From the NCBI GenBank assembly GCA_958403205.1, contig CATXWM010000002.1, forward strand, positions 62,001 through 126,000: DNA of 64,000 nucleotides. Direction: 5' to 3'. The notes beneath the pieces are model-generated. The model saw nothing but the letters and a program-made list of their open reading frames with translations, was not told the origin of the DNA and did not search any database. The stretch is from an uncultured Collinsella sp. (GTDB taxonomy: Bacteria; Actinomycetota; Coriobacteriia; Coriobacteriales; Coriobacteriaceae). The translations under genes and the position numbers were made by a program. Positions 9,321 through 18,521 of this stretch are shown here, piece after piece (positions within the stretch are counted from its first letter, which is position 1; every line of letters begins with the position of its first letter).

Positions 9321-11969
9321 CTAGCAGACGGCGTAATCGTGAGGCTCGCGGCCGTAGTAGGCGTCCAGGTAGAGCTCCTTGATCTCGCTCATGAGCGGGT
9401 AGCGCGGGTTGGCGCCGGTGCACTGGTCGTTGAATGCCTGCTCGGTCATCTCGTCGAGGGTGTCGAGGAAGTACTTCTCGTCAACGCCGTACTCAGCGAT
9501 GGTGTGCTTGACACCGATGAAGTCGCAGAGCTCGGTGAGCTTGGTGATGAAGTTCTCGAAGACCTCACGGTCGTCCTTGCCGTCGATGCCGCAGTAACGA
9601 GCCATCTCGGCGTAGTTGTGCAGCGCGTTGGGGTAAGGATACTGAGAGAAGGTTCCCATCTTGACAGGAGCCTCGGCGGCGTTGTAACGCATGACGCGGG
9701 TCAGGATGACTGCGTTTGCGAGGCCGTGGGGCAAATGGTGGAAAGCGCCGAGCTTGTGGGCCATGGAGTGGTTGAGGCCCAGGAAGGCGTTACCGAATGC
9801 CATACCGGCCATGCAGGATGCGTTGTGCATCTCCTCGCGAGCGTGCGGATCCTTGGCACCGTTGGTGAAGGAGCTCGGGAGGTTCTCGAAGACGAGCTTT
9901 GCGGCGCGCTCGGAGAGGCCCTTGGTGTAATCGGAAGCCATGATGGAGACGTAGGACTCGATGGCGTGGGTCATGACGTCAATACCGGAAGCTGCGGTGA
10001 GGCCCTTCGGGGCGGTCATGCAGTTGTCAGCGTCGACGATTGCCATCTTCGGGAGCAGCGCGTAGTCGGCGAGCGGCCACTTGATGCCGGTCTCCTTGTC
10101 GGTGATGATGGCGAACGGCGTGCACTCGGAGCCAGTGCCCGAAGAGGTCGGGACGGCGACGAAGTAAGCCTTCTTGCCCATCTCGGGGAAGGTGAAGATA
10201 CGCTTGCGGATGTCCATGAAGTCCATGGCCATGTCCTCGAAGTTCGCCTCGGGGTGCTCGTACATCATCCACATGATCTTGCCGGCGTCCATTGCGGAAC
10301 CGCCGCCGACGGCGATGATGACATCCGGCTCGAAGAGCGTCATCTGCTTGGCGCCGCGACGTGCGCACTGCAGGGAGGGATCGGGCTCAACGTCGTAGAA
10401 GCAGTCGTGAGCGATGCCCATCTCATCGAGCTTGGCCTCGATGGCACGCGTGTTGCCATTCTTGAAGAGGAACTGGTCGGTAACGATGAAGGCGCGCTTC
10501 TTGCCCATTACGGTGCCGAGCTCGTCGAGTGCGACGGGCGTGCAGCCCTTCTTGAAGTAGACCTTCTCGGGTGCGCGGAACCACAGCATGTTCTCGCGGC
10601 GCTCTGCCACGGTCTTGACGTTGATCAAGTGCTTCACCCCAACGTTCTCGGAGACGGAGTTGCCACCCCAGGAGCCGCAGCCCAGGGTCAGAGACGGCTT
10701 CATGCCGAAGTTGTAGAGGTCACCGATGCCGCCGTGCGAGGACGGGGTGTTGATGACGATGCGGCAGGCCTTCATGACGTGCTGGAACTTAGCGATCTTC
10801 TCGCTCTGTGCCGGGTGCACGTAGAGAGAGGCGGTGTGGCCCGGGCCACCTGCGAGGACGAGGTGCTCTGCCTTGTCAACGGCCTCCTGGAAGTCCTTGG
10901 CGTGATACATAGCGAGGACCGGGGAGAGCTTCTCGTGGGAGAACTCTTCCTTCTCGGGATCGGTGGAGGTGACCTCGGCGATCAGAATCTTGGTCTTGGC
11001 GGGAACCTCGATGCCGGCGAGCTCGGCGATCTTGGCGGCAGCCATGCCGGGGATGCGGTGATCGAGAGCGCCGTTCTTGAACATGGCGGCACGCAGGGCC
11101 TCCATCTCGGCACCCTGCTTGACGAAGTAGCAGCCGCGACGCTGGAACTCAGCCTTGACATCCTTGTAGATGGAGTCGAGGACGGTGACGGACTGCTCGG
11201 AAGCGCAGATCATGCCGTTGTCGAACGTCTTGGAGTGGATGATGGAGTTGACGGCGAGCTTGATGTCCGCGGTATCGTCGATGATGACCGGGGTGTTGCC
11301 GGCGCCGACGCCGAGTGCGGGCTTACCGGAGGAGTAAGCAGCCTTGACCATGCCCGGGCCACCGGTTGCGAGAATGATGTCGACGTCGCGCATGACCATG
11401 TTGGTCAGTTCGATGGACGGCTTGTCGACCCAGCCGATGATGCCCTCAGGAGCACCGGCCTTGACAGCTGCGTCGAGAACGAGCTTGGCGGCGGCGATGG
11501 TGCACTTGGCGGCTGCCGGGTGCGGGGAGATGATGATGGCGTTACGGGTCTTCAGGCAGATGAGCGTCTTGAAGATGGCCGTGGAGGTCGGGTTGGTGGT
11601 CGGGATGACAGCGCCAACGATACCGATCGGCTCGGCGACCTTGGTGATGCCGTAAGCGTCGTCGCGCTCGATGACACCGCAGGTCTTGGTGTTCTTGTAA
11701 GCGTTGTAGATGTACTCAGCGGCGTAGTGGTTCTTGATGACCTTGTCCTCGAGAACGCCACGGCCGGTCTCCTCGATGGCGAGCTTGGCCAAAGGAATAC
11801 GAGCCTTGTTGGCGGCCATAGCAGCCTCGTAGAAGATCTTGTCTACCTGCTCCTGAGTGTACTCAGCGAATTTAGCCTGGGCCTCACGCATAGATTTAAG
11901 TTTGGCCTCAAGCGCCTCCACGTTGTCCACGATGGCGGGAGTAGTGTTTTCCGGTGACTTTTTCACCAT
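9321..11969 (-). CDS. adhE: Bifunctional acetaldehyde-CoA/alcohol dehydrogenase
   Basis: Reduces acetyl-CoA to acetaldehyde and then ethanol, reoxidising two NADH during mixed-acid fermentation. The N-terminal aldehyde dehydrogenase half has the catalytic cysteine in NGMICASEQS. The C-terminal half is an iron-dependent alcohol dehydrogenase with GGGSAMDAGK, a nearby VPTSSGTGSE segment and the metal-binding histidines of the MTHAIESYVS and LNHSMAHKLGAFHHLPHG segments. 882 residues, normal for AdhE, which forms filaments (spirosomes). The start is preceded by AAGGAGAC. Highly expressed in relatives; the codon usage here is strongly biased towards C/G-ending codons. Confidence 0.97.
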   Translation of the reverse strand: MVKKSPENTTPAIVDNVEALEAKLKSMREAQAKFAEYTQEQVDKIFYEAAMAANKARIPLAKLAIEETGRGVLEDKVIKNHYAAEYIYNAYKNTKTCGVIERDDAYGITKVAEPIGIVGAVIPTTNPTSTAIFKTLICLKTRNAIIISPHPAAAKCTIAAAKLVLDAAVKAGAPEGIIGWVDKPSIELTNMVMRDVDIILATGGPGMVKAAYSSGKPALGVGAGNTPVIIDDTADIKLAVNSIIHSKTFDNGMICASEQSVTVLDSIYKDVKAEFQRRGCYFVKQGAEMEALRAAMFKNGALDHRIPGMAAAKIAELAGIEVPAKTKILIAEVTSTDPEKEEFSHEKLSPVLAMYHAKDFQEAVDKAEHLVLAGGPGHTASLYVHPAQSEKIAKFQHVMKACRIVINTPSSHGGIGDLYNFGMKPSLTLGCGSWGGNSVSENVGVKHLINVKTVAERRENMLWFRAPEKVYFKKGCTPVALDELGTVMGKKRAFIVTDQFLFKNGNTRAIEAKLDEMGIAHDCFYDVEPDPSLQCARRGAKQMTLFEPDVIIAVGGGSAMDAGKIMWMMYEHPEANFEDMAMDFMDIRKRIFTFPEMGKKAYFVAVPTSSGTGSECTPFAIITDKETGIKWPLADYALLPKMAIVDADNCMTAPKGLTAASGIDVMTHAIESYVSIMASDYTKGLSERAAKLVFENLPSSFTNGAKDPHAREEMHNASCMAGMAFGNAFLGLNHSMAHKLGAFHHLPHGLANAVILTRVMRYNAAEAPVKMGTFSQYPYPNALHNYAEMARYCGIDGKDDREVFENFITKLTELCDFIGVKHTIAEYGVDEKYFLDTLDEMTEQAFNDQCTGANPRYPLMSEIKELYLDAYYGREPHDYAVC

Positions 11970-12009
11970 TTGTGTCTCCTTGCGATCGGAGATTTACCCT
12001 ACAAGATGC

Positions 12010-12018
12010 ATGATAGCA
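12010..12018 (-). promoter_or_regulatory. Extended -10 promoter element of adhE
   Basis: TGCTATCAT on the minus strand, 41 nt before the adhE start, matches an extended -10 (TGN-TATNNT). No convincing -35 is seen. Further upstream, TGAACCGTTTCA at 12080-12091 is a partial dyad that could be an operator; no regulator is identified. Confidence 0.45.
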
Positions 12019-12112
12019 AGAAATAATTCGGTGAACGGGCAGATTCCCGTAAAAGACAAACTAAAACGCTTCAATCAAATGAACCGTTTCAACTAAAACT
12101 ATCTGCCCGCTC

Positions 12113-12158
12113 ATTGGGGACAGACTTACATGAGTGCTTTCACTCATTTGGGACAGAC
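12113..12158 (+). repeat. Left 46-nt inverted repeat with REP-like hairpin flanking the RAYT gene
   Basis: This repeat matches the reverse complement of 13108-13153 at 43 of 46 positions. Inside it is a perfect dyad ATGAGTG-CTTT-CACTCAT (12130-12147), flanked on both sides by direct GGGACAGAC copies. That is the layout of a REP sequence: a hairpin plus a short conserved guide motif. Confidence 0.85.
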
Positions 12159-12288
12159 ATAGATTTGCCATTTTGCCGTTCTGGTCCTGTTATTGCCGCT
12201 CATTGGATATAAATAGGTTACAGGCTCAGCATTTCGCGTTGCTTCTCTCCTTTTAGGTGTTGCCTGTACAGTTTTGAAAGGAGAGATT

Positions 12289-13065
12289 ATGCCCCGATGC
12301 GCCCGCGCCGTTTCGCTCACCGGCTATTACCACGTCTATGACCGCGGCAATTCCAAACAGATTATTTTTGAAGATGACTCTGACCGATATCGTTTCTTAT
12401 CGGACATCTCGGACAGGTTCGCGCACCATAAAGTGACGGTGTTGGCTTGGTGCCTTATGGACAATCACTTCCATTTGATGGTTGATGACCCATTTGACAA
12501 TCTTTCAAAGGCAATGCAGTGTGCGCTGACGGCGTATGCCAAGTATTTCAATGGGAAAACGGGGAGAACAGGCCATCTGTTTGACAATCGCTATTCACGG
12601 GTCGCGGTTGAGTCGGACACGCAGGCGGTACAGCTGCTCGATTATATCCATCTCAATCCCGTGAAAGGTGCGCTCGACTCGCTCGAGGCGTACCGCTGGT
12701 CAAGCTACAAGGCATATCAGCTGGGCTATGATCCCTTTGACATCTGTGACGCGGCTCCTATGCTCGATATCGTCGGAGGCTCCCGTTGCTATTGCGAGCA
12801 TCTCGAGGAAGTTGCCGGGCGCACTTGGTCAGTGGAGGTTCTTCCACGCCGGCGGATCCCCGATGAGGAGGTCCTTTCCATTGCGCATGAAGTCCTGCCG
12901 AGCATAGATCCAGCGCTGCTCAAGGCCCTGCCACGCCCCGATCGCGATGCCTGTCTGCTGAGGCTCAGGCGGGCACATCTCACGGTCAAGCAAATTGCTC
13001 GTATCACCGGCATCGGCGCTACAAGCGTAACCAAGGCCACCGCGGGCTGGAACGAGGCGGCGTGA
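12289..13065 (+). CDS. REP-associated tyrosine transposase (RAYT, Y1/IS200-like)
   Basis: Single-strand-specific HUH-type nuclease of the IS200/IS605-like Y1 superfamily. The metal-binding HUH motif is in WCLMDNHFHLMV (about residues 60-71), the presumed catalytic tyrosine is in TAYAKYFN (about residues 85-92), and DYIHLNPVKGAL with WSSYKAY is the typical C-terminal block. A C-terminal helix-turn-helix (HLTVKQIARITGIGATSVTK) follows. I chose ATG 12289 for its AAAGGAGAG site; a TTG at 12274 is in frame. About 258 residues. It stands alone between adhE and rpmB and is bracketed by 46-nt inverted repeats, so it looks domesticated or self-bracketed rather than part of a classical IS. Confidence 0.9.
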   Translation: MPRCARAVSLTGYYHVYDRGNSKQIIFEDDSDRYRFLSDISDRFAHHKVTVLAWCLMDNHFHLMVDDPFDNLSKAMQCALTAYAKYFNGKTGRTGHLFDNRYSRVAVESDTQAVQLLDYIHLNPVKGALDSLEAYRWSSYKAYQLGYDPFDICDAAPMLDIVGGSRCYCEHLEEVAGRTWSVEVLPRRRIPDEEVLSIAHEVLPSIDPALLKALPRPDRDACLLRLRRAHLTVKQIARITGIGATSVTKATAGWNEAA

Positions 13066-13107
13066 GGCTGGGCAGGACCTGATCATGGCGCCGCATGTGT
13101 ACGTCAC

Positions 13108-13153
13108 GTCTGTCCCCAATGCGTGAAAGCACTCATGTAAGCCTGTCCCCAAT
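13108..13153 (-). repeat. Right 46-nt inverted repeat flanking the RAYT gene
   Basis: Reverse complement of the left copy with three mismatches. Its internal hairpin (13119-13136) carries one mismatched pair. Immediately downstream, further partial AATGAGTGCA copies (13151-13168) look like repeat debris. Confidence 0.85.
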
Positions 13154-13167
13154 GAGTGCAATGAGTG

Positions 13168-13196
13168 CAAAAAGGCGCCCTCCGTAGGGGGGCGCC
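13168..13196 (-). terminator. Intrinsic terminator of rpmB
   Basis: GGCGCCC (13174-13180) pairs with GGGCGCC (13190-13196). On the minus strand the stem is followed by TTTTT. It is placed 70 nt after the rpmB stop. Confidence 0.8.
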
Positions 13197-13267
13197 ATTG
13201 GTAAGTTCTATGTGAACGCGAGGTCTTTGACCCGGAGAGTCCGAGGTACTTGTTGGTAAGACCTTAT

Positions 13268-13456
13268 TTAGGAGCGCGCAACCTTGCCGGACTTGAGGCA
13301 GGTGGAGCAAACGTTCATCTTGCGACGGTGACCGTCGACGACGACGTAGACGCGCTGGATGTTGGGGCGGAACTTACGGTTGGTGACGCGGTGAGAGTGG
13401 CTGATGGAGCGACCGGCAACGGGGTGCTTACCGCAAACTTCGCAAACTTTGGACAT
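13268..13456 (-). CDS. rpmB: 50S ribosomal protein L28
   Basis: Component of the large ribosomal subunit. The 62 residues start at MSKVCEVCGKHPVAG; a longer in-frame reading to 13504 is rejected because AAGGAGG sits 7-8 nt before this ATG. It keeps two Cys pairs (CEVC and CSTC), i.e. the zinc-binding C+ form. SISHSHRVTNRKFRPN is the L28 signature. Monocistronic, with its own promoter and terminator, between the RAYT unit and the pyr operon. Confidence 0.96.
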   Translation of the reverse strand: MSKVCEVCGKHPVAGRSISHSHRVTNRKFRPNIQRVYVVVDGHRRKMNVCSTCLKSGKVARS

Positions 13457-13510
13457 AACTGACCCTCCTTGGGCGACAAACGAACATGTCGCGTTAACAA
13501 ACAAGCCTGA

Positions 13511-13519
13511 ACTATAGCA
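13511..13519 (-). promoter_or_regulatory. Extended -10 promoter element of rpmB
   Basis: TGCTATAGT on the minus strand, about 55 nt upstream of the rpmB start. The identical nonamer precedes rpsT. The rest of 13520-13750, between the rpmB promoter and the pyr leader, holds nothing I recognise. Confidence 0.55.
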
Positions 13520-13759
13520 CAGAAGCAGATCCCTGTGCGTAATCTACACAGAGATATTTCTCTTTTGGCGATAGTGCCCACGCCACGGCCCTGGACGTAG
13601 ATCCGATTTGCGTGCGGCAGAGGGGATTATGCCAGCTCGCAACAAGGTTTTCAAGCTCGTCTCACAAATATATATAGGTTTATGGTGCGTTGGGCTCCGT
13701 TTTCGGATTGCTTTGTATTTATGCTCGCAATTAGGCTCGAGGTTGGCTACACTATCACT

Positions 13760-14492
<733 letters not shown>

Positions 14493-14496
14493 TACC

Positions 14497-15441
14497 GTGG
14501 CGTTCAACCATAAGCACCTGATCGACATTACCGAGTACTCCGAAGAGGACATCAAGCTCATCCTCGAGACCGCCAAGGCGTTCTCCGAGGTCAACGAGCG
14601 TGCGATCAAGAAGGTCCCCACGCTCAAGGGCAAGACCATCGTCAACATGTTCAACGAGCCCTCGACGCGCACCCGCAGCTCCTTCGAGCTCGCCGAGAAG
14701 CGTCTTTCGGCCGACAGCCTCAACTTTGGCGGCTCCTCGACCTCCACGGTCAAGGGCGAGAGCCTCGTCGACACCGTCGAGACCCTCAACGCCTATAAGA
14801 TCGACTGCATCGTCGTGCGCGACAAGCACGCCGGCGCGCCCTACATCGTCACGCAGAACTCGCCCGCGAGCGTCATCTGCGCCGGTGACGGCAAGCACAA
14901 CCACCCCACGCAGGCCCTGCTCGACCTGTACACCATTTGGCAGCACAAGGGTGACTTCCATGGTCTGAAGGTCGCCGTTGTCGGCGATATCTCCCACTCC
15001 CGCGTGTGCGGCTCGCTGATCCCCGCCCTTAAGATCATGGGCTGCGAGACCTACGCCGTCGCTCCCGGCACGCTGCTGCCGCCGGCGCCCGAGGTCCTGG
15101 GCTGCGACCACGTGACGAGCGATCTCGATTCCGTCCTGCCCGAGCTGGACGTCGTCTACATGCTGCGCGTGCAGCAGGAGCGCCTCGAGGGTGCCCCGTT
15201 CCCGACCATTCGCGAGTACCACAAGCTCTTCGGCCTGACCAAGGACCGCGAGAAGCTCATGAAGCCCGACGCGATCATCTGCCACCCGGGCCCCATCAAC
15301 CGCGGTGTCGAGTTCGACTCCTATATGGCCGACCACCCGCAACGCTCCGTCATCCTGGAGCAGGTCTACGCCGGTATCTGCGTGCGTATGGCTATCCTGT
15401 ATCTGCTGCTTGGAGGTGCCGATAATGGCCTTGCTTCTTAA
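14497..15441 (+). CDS. pyrB: Aspartate carbamoyltransferase catalytic subunit
   Basis: Condenses carbamoyl phosphate and aspartate, the committed step of pyrimidine synthesis. I chose GTG 14497, 8 nt after GGAGGTGA; an ATG at 14461 is in frame but lies inside pyrR. The carbamoyl-phosphate motif STRTR is in FNEPSTRTRSSFE, followed by GDGKHNHPTQALLD and the aspartate-binding region VYMLRVQQER. 314 residues. No pyrI regulatory chain is present, so feedback control probably acts through PyrR instead. Confidence 0.97.
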   Translation: MAFNHKHLIDITEYSEEDIKLILETAKAFSEVNERAIKKVPTLKGKTIVNMFNEPSTRTRSSFELAEKRLSADSLNFGGSSTSTVKGESLVDTVETLNAYKIDCIVVRDKHAGAPYIVTQNSPASVICAGDGKHNHPTQALLDLYTIWQHKGDFHGLKVAVVGDISHSRVCGSLIPALKIMGCETYAVAPGTLLPPAPEVLGCDHVTSDLDSVLPELDVVYMLRVQQERLEGAPFPTIREYHKLFGLTKDREKLMKPDAIICHPGPINRGVEFDSYMADHPQRSVILEQVYAGICVRMAILYLLLGGADNGLAS

Positions 15442-16714
15442 GAATGCCCACGTCGTCGACCCGTCCGTCGAGCTTGACGGTGTCGTTGACGTCCTGATTG
15501 ACGGCGACAAGATCGCCGAGGTCGGCGAGAATCTCGCCGTCGAGGGAGCCGAGGTCCGCGACCTTTCCGGCAAGTACCTCGTCCCCGGCCTGGTGGATAT
15601 GCACGTTCACCTTCGCGAGCCCGGCTACGAGGTCAAAGAGGACATCGAGAGCGGTACCCGCGCAGCTGCCAAGGGCGGCTTTACCGGTGTGTGCTCCATG
15701 CCCAACACCGATCCCGTCACCGATAACGGCACCGTCGTGGAGTTCGTCAAGTCCCGTGCTGCCGAGGTCGGTCACTGCCGCGTCTATCCGTCGGGCGCCA
15801 TGACCCGCGGTCTTAAGGGCGAGGCCATGTCCGAGATGGGCGATATGGTCGCCCACGGCGCCGTCGCCTTCACCGACGACGGTCGCGGCGTGCAGGGTGC
15901 GGGCATGCTCCGTCGCTGCATGGACTACGGCAAGATGTTCGGCAAGGTCTTTATGAGCCACTGCCAGGACGAGGATCTGGTCGGCCACGGCCAGATCAAC
16001 GAGGGCAAGGTCTCGACCCGTCTGGCTCTCGAGGGTTGGCCGGCTGCCGGCGAGGAGCTCCAGATCGCCCGCGACATCGAGATCGCCAAGCTGACTGGTG
16101 CCAAGCTGCACATTCAGCACATCTCCACCGCCCATGGCCTGGAGATCGTGCGTGCCGGTAAGGCCGCTGGCGTTCAGGTTACCTGTGAGGCCACCCCGCA
16201 TCACATGTTCCTGACCGAGAACGACCTGGACGAGACCTACAACACCTCGCTCAAGGTCAATCCGCCGCTGCGTACCGAGGAGGATGCCGAGGCCATCCGT
16301 CAGGGCGTCATCGACGGCACCGTCGACGTTATCGTCACCGATCACGCTCCCCACACCCCGTGGGAGAAGGCCCGCGAGTTCGAGCTTGCGCCCTTTGGCA
16401 TGATCGGTCTCGAGACCTCGCTGTCGCTCGTGCTCACCGAGCTGGTCAACACGGGCAAGATGAGCATGGGCCGTATGGTCGAGCTCATGGCCATCAAGCC
16501 GCGTGAGATCCTGGGCCTCGACCAGGTTCAGGTCAAGGCGGGCTCCGTTGCCGACCTGACCGTGTTCGACCCCTCTGCCACCTGGACGGTCGGCGAGGAC
16601 GGTTACGAGTCGCGCGCCGAGAACTCCGGTTTTGCCGGCCGCACGCTTACCGGTCGTGCCACCGATGTGTTTGTCGGCGGTAAGCAGACGCTCGCCGACG
16701 GCTGCATCTGCTAG
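15425..16714 (+). CDS. pyrC: Dihydroorotase (class I)
   Basis: Zinc amidohydrolase that cyclises carbamoyl aspartate to dihydroorotate. The metal motif DMHVHLREPG is near residue 58, then CSMPNTDPVTDN, the histidines in HIQHISTAHGL and CEATPHHM, and the catalytic DHAPHTPWEK. 429 residues, typical of the class I enzymes that pair with PyrB. ATG 15425 overlaps the end of pyrB by 17 nt, which indicates translational coupling. Confidence 0.97.
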   Translation: MALLLKNAHVVDPSVELDGVVDVLIDGDKIAEVGENLAVEGAEVRDLSGKYLVPGLVDMHVHLREPGYEVKEDIESGTRAAAKGGFTGVCSMPNTDPVTDNGTVVEFVKSRAAEVGHCRVYPSGAMTRGLKGEAMSEMGDMVAHGAVAFTDDGRGVQGAGMLRRCMDYGKMFGKVFMSHCQDEDLVGHGQINEGKVSTRLALEGWPAAGEELQIARDIEIAKLTGAKLHIQHISTAHGLEIVRAGKAAGVQVTCEATPHHMFLTENDLDETYNTSLKVNPPLRTEEDAEAIRQGVIDGTVDVIVTDHAPHTPWEKAREFELAPFGMIGLETSLSLVLTELVNTGKMSMGRMVELMAIKPREILGLDQVQVKAGSVADLTVFDPSATWTVGEDGYESRAENSGFAGRTLTGRATDVFVGGKQTLADGCIC

Positions 16715-16734
16715 CATAGCCTTATCGCTTTTGT

Positions 16735-16773
16735 GCGCGGTGCCCTTGCGGTGCCGCGCTTTCTGTTCGTTTT
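16735..16773 (+). terminator. Hairpin between pyrC and pyrK
   Basis: GCGCGG (16735-16740) pairs with CCGCGC (16754-16759), followed by TTTCTGTTCGTTTT. The stem is short and the U-tract interrupted, so it may only dampen distal expression of pyrK-D-F. Confidence 0.35.
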
Positions 16774-16806
16774 GACCATGCAACCGCATGGGGGATTGGA
16801 GCGTCT

Positions 16807-17598
16807 ATGCCCACACCTTCCACTGCACGCATGCACGACTTCGAGGTCGTCTCGAACCAGGAGATCGCCGACGGCATCTTCTCGCTCGTCATCTCGGCCC
16901 CCAAGCTTGCAAGTGCGCTCAAGCCCGGTCAGTTTGTGAACATTGCCGTGCCCGGCGATGCGTCCTCGCTGCTTCGCGTGCCTCTGAGCTTCTATCGTGC
17001 CGACGCCGAGGCCGGCACCGTCGAGCTGTGGTACGCCGTCGTGGGCGACGATACCCGTCGTCTGTCGCAGATGGCTCCCGGTTCCACCTCTAATCTGCTG
17101 GGCCCCGGCGGCCGCGGCTGGCTTGTGCCCGAGGGCACCAGGAAGGCGCTGCTCGTGGCGGGCGGCATCGGTGTTCCGCCCGTGCTGTGCCTTGCCGACA
17201 TGCTTGCCAAGCAGGGTGTGGCCGTCGACGTGTGCCTGGGCTTTGGCACCGCTTTCAAGGCTGTGGGCATCGATGAGTTCCGCGCGCTGGGCGCCACGGT
17301 CAACGTTTGCACCGATGATGGCACGCTGGGCACGCACGGTTTTTGCACCGACCCGGCAGCCGAGCTGCTCGGCGAGGGCGGCTACGACTATGTGGCCAGC
17401 TGCGGCCCCGCCGTCATGATGAAGAAAGTCGCCGCCGCTGCCGCCGAGGCCGGTGCGTACTGCGAGGTGTCGCTTGAGCGCATGATGAGCTGTGGCTTTG
17501 GCGCCTGTAACACCTGCAATGTCGAGACGGTCGACGGTATGAAGGGTGCTTGCATGTGCGGCCCCGTGTTCGATGCTTCCAAGGTGGTGGTCTTCTAG
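16807..17598 (+). CDS. pyrK: Dihydroorotate dehydrogenase electron transfer subunit
   Basis: FAD and 2Fe-2S flavoprotein that passes electrons from the class 1B dihydroorotate dehydrogenase to NAD. The FAD-binding LRVPLSFYR stretch is near residue 58, the NAD-binding VAGGIGVPPVLCLA near residue 117, and the iron-sulfur cysteines are at the C-terminus in CGFGACNTC followed by CMCGP. 263 residues, standard. It precedes pyrD immediately, the diagnostic arrangement for the heterotetrameric NAD-linked enzyme of anaerobes. Confidence 0.95.
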   Translation: MPTPSTARMHDFEVVSNQEIADGIFSLVISAPKLASALKPGQFVNIAVPGDASSLLRVPLSFYRADAEAGTVELWYAVVGDDTRRLSQMAPGSTSNLLGPGGRGWLVPEGTRKALLVAGGIGVPPVLCLADMLAKQGVAVDVCLGFGTAFKAVGIDEFRALGATVNVCTDDGTLGTHGFCTDPAAELLGEGGYDYVASCGPAVMMKKVAAAAAEAGAYCEVSLERMMSCGFGACNTCNVETVDGMKGACMCGPVFDASKVVVF

Positions 17599-18521
17599 TG
17601 GGTACCGTGAACATGGCCGTCGATTTCGGCGGTGTCAAGATGCAGAACCCCATCAACACCGCAGCCGGTACTTTTGGTTACGGTTGGCAGTTCCAGAACT
17701 TCTTTGATGTTTCCCAGCTGGGCGCCATCACCACCAAGGGTTGCGCTGCCGAGCCCTGGCCCGGCAATCCCGCGCCCCGCATGGCTGAGATTCCCGGCGG
17801 TATGATCAACTCAGTGGGCCTTCAGAACCCCGGCGTGGCTGCCTTTGCCCGCGAGTCCGGTCCGTGGCTCGAACAACTGTCCAAGGACGGCTGCCAGGTC
17901 ATCTGTCAGGTTGCCGGCCACTCCGTTGACGAGTTTGTCCGCGCGCTCGAGATGTATGTCGAGCTGTGCCCCTGGGCTGCCGGCTACGAGATCAACGTGA
18001 GCTGCCCCAATATTGCCGCCGGCGGTGCCGCCATGGGCTCCACGCCCGAGGGCGCCTCTTCCGTTATGGCTGCCTGCCGCAAGGTGACCGATAAGCCGCT
18101 GTTCGTGAAGATGGCGCCGGTCAACGTCGCCGAGATCGCCAAGGCCCTCGAGGCCGCCGGCGCCGACGGCCTTTCGGTCATCAACTCCATTCAGGGCATG
18201 GCCATCGACGTCCATACCCGCAAGTCCCGCGTGGCCAAGCCCAAGGGCGGCCTTTCGGGCCCGCTGTGCCACCACATCGCCGTGCGCATGGTCTGGGAGG
18301 TTGCCCAGGCCGTCGATATCCCCATCAACGGTGTCGGCGGTGTCATGACCGGCGAGGATGCGGCCGAGTTTATCCTGGCCGGTGCCACCTGCGTGTCGGT
18401 CGGCATGGCCAACTTCGTCGATCCGTGCGCTTCGCTCAAGATCGCGCATGAGCTCGAGGCCTGGGCCGAGTCCCAGGGCGTAAAGGACATCAACGAGCTG
18501 GTAGGTGCTTTCGAATGCTAG
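17598..18521 (+). CDS. pyrD: Dihydroorotate dehydrogenase, class 1B catalytic subunit
   Basis: FMN enzyme oxidising dihydroorotate to orotate; works with PyrK. I chose GTG 17598, which overlaps the pyrK stop and follows AAGGTGGT; ATG 17613 is an alternative. Recognisable blocks are NPINTAAGTFGYG, the TTKGCAAEPWPGNP loop, INVSCPN and the C-terminal NGVGGVMTGEDAAEFILAGA FMN phosphate site (split as NGVGGVMTGEDA and EFILAGA). About 307 residues. It ends seven bases inside pyrF. Confidence 0.96.
   Translation: MGTVNMAVDFGGVKMQNPINTAAGTFGYGWQFQNFFDVSQLGAITTKGCAAEPWPGNPAPRMAEIPGGMINSVGLQNPGVAAFARESGPWLEQLSKDGCQVICQVAGHSVDEFVRALEMYVELCPWAAGYEINVSCPNIAAGGAAMGSTPEGASSVMAACRKVTDKPLFVKMAPVNVAEIAKALEAAGADGLSVINSIQGMAIDVHTRKSRVAKPKGGLSGPLCHHIAVRMVWEVAQAVDIPINGVGGVMTGEDAAEFILAGATCVSVGMANFVDPCASLKIAHELEAWAESQGVKDINELVGAFEC

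Noticed and set aside
9312..11957. Open frame of about 880 codons on the plus strand, opposite adhE
   Set aside because: It mirrors the strongly biased codons of adhE; the translation is low-complexity Gly/Leu/Val/Asp with no known domain, and there is no ribosome binding site.
12080..12091. Rex or CcpA operator before adhE
   Set aside because: TGAACCGTTTCA is an incomplete dyad and matches neither the Rex (TTGTTAA-type) nor the cre consensus well enough.
12274..12288. TTG start for the RAYT gene
   Set aside because: The codon lies within the ribosome binding site of ATG 12289.
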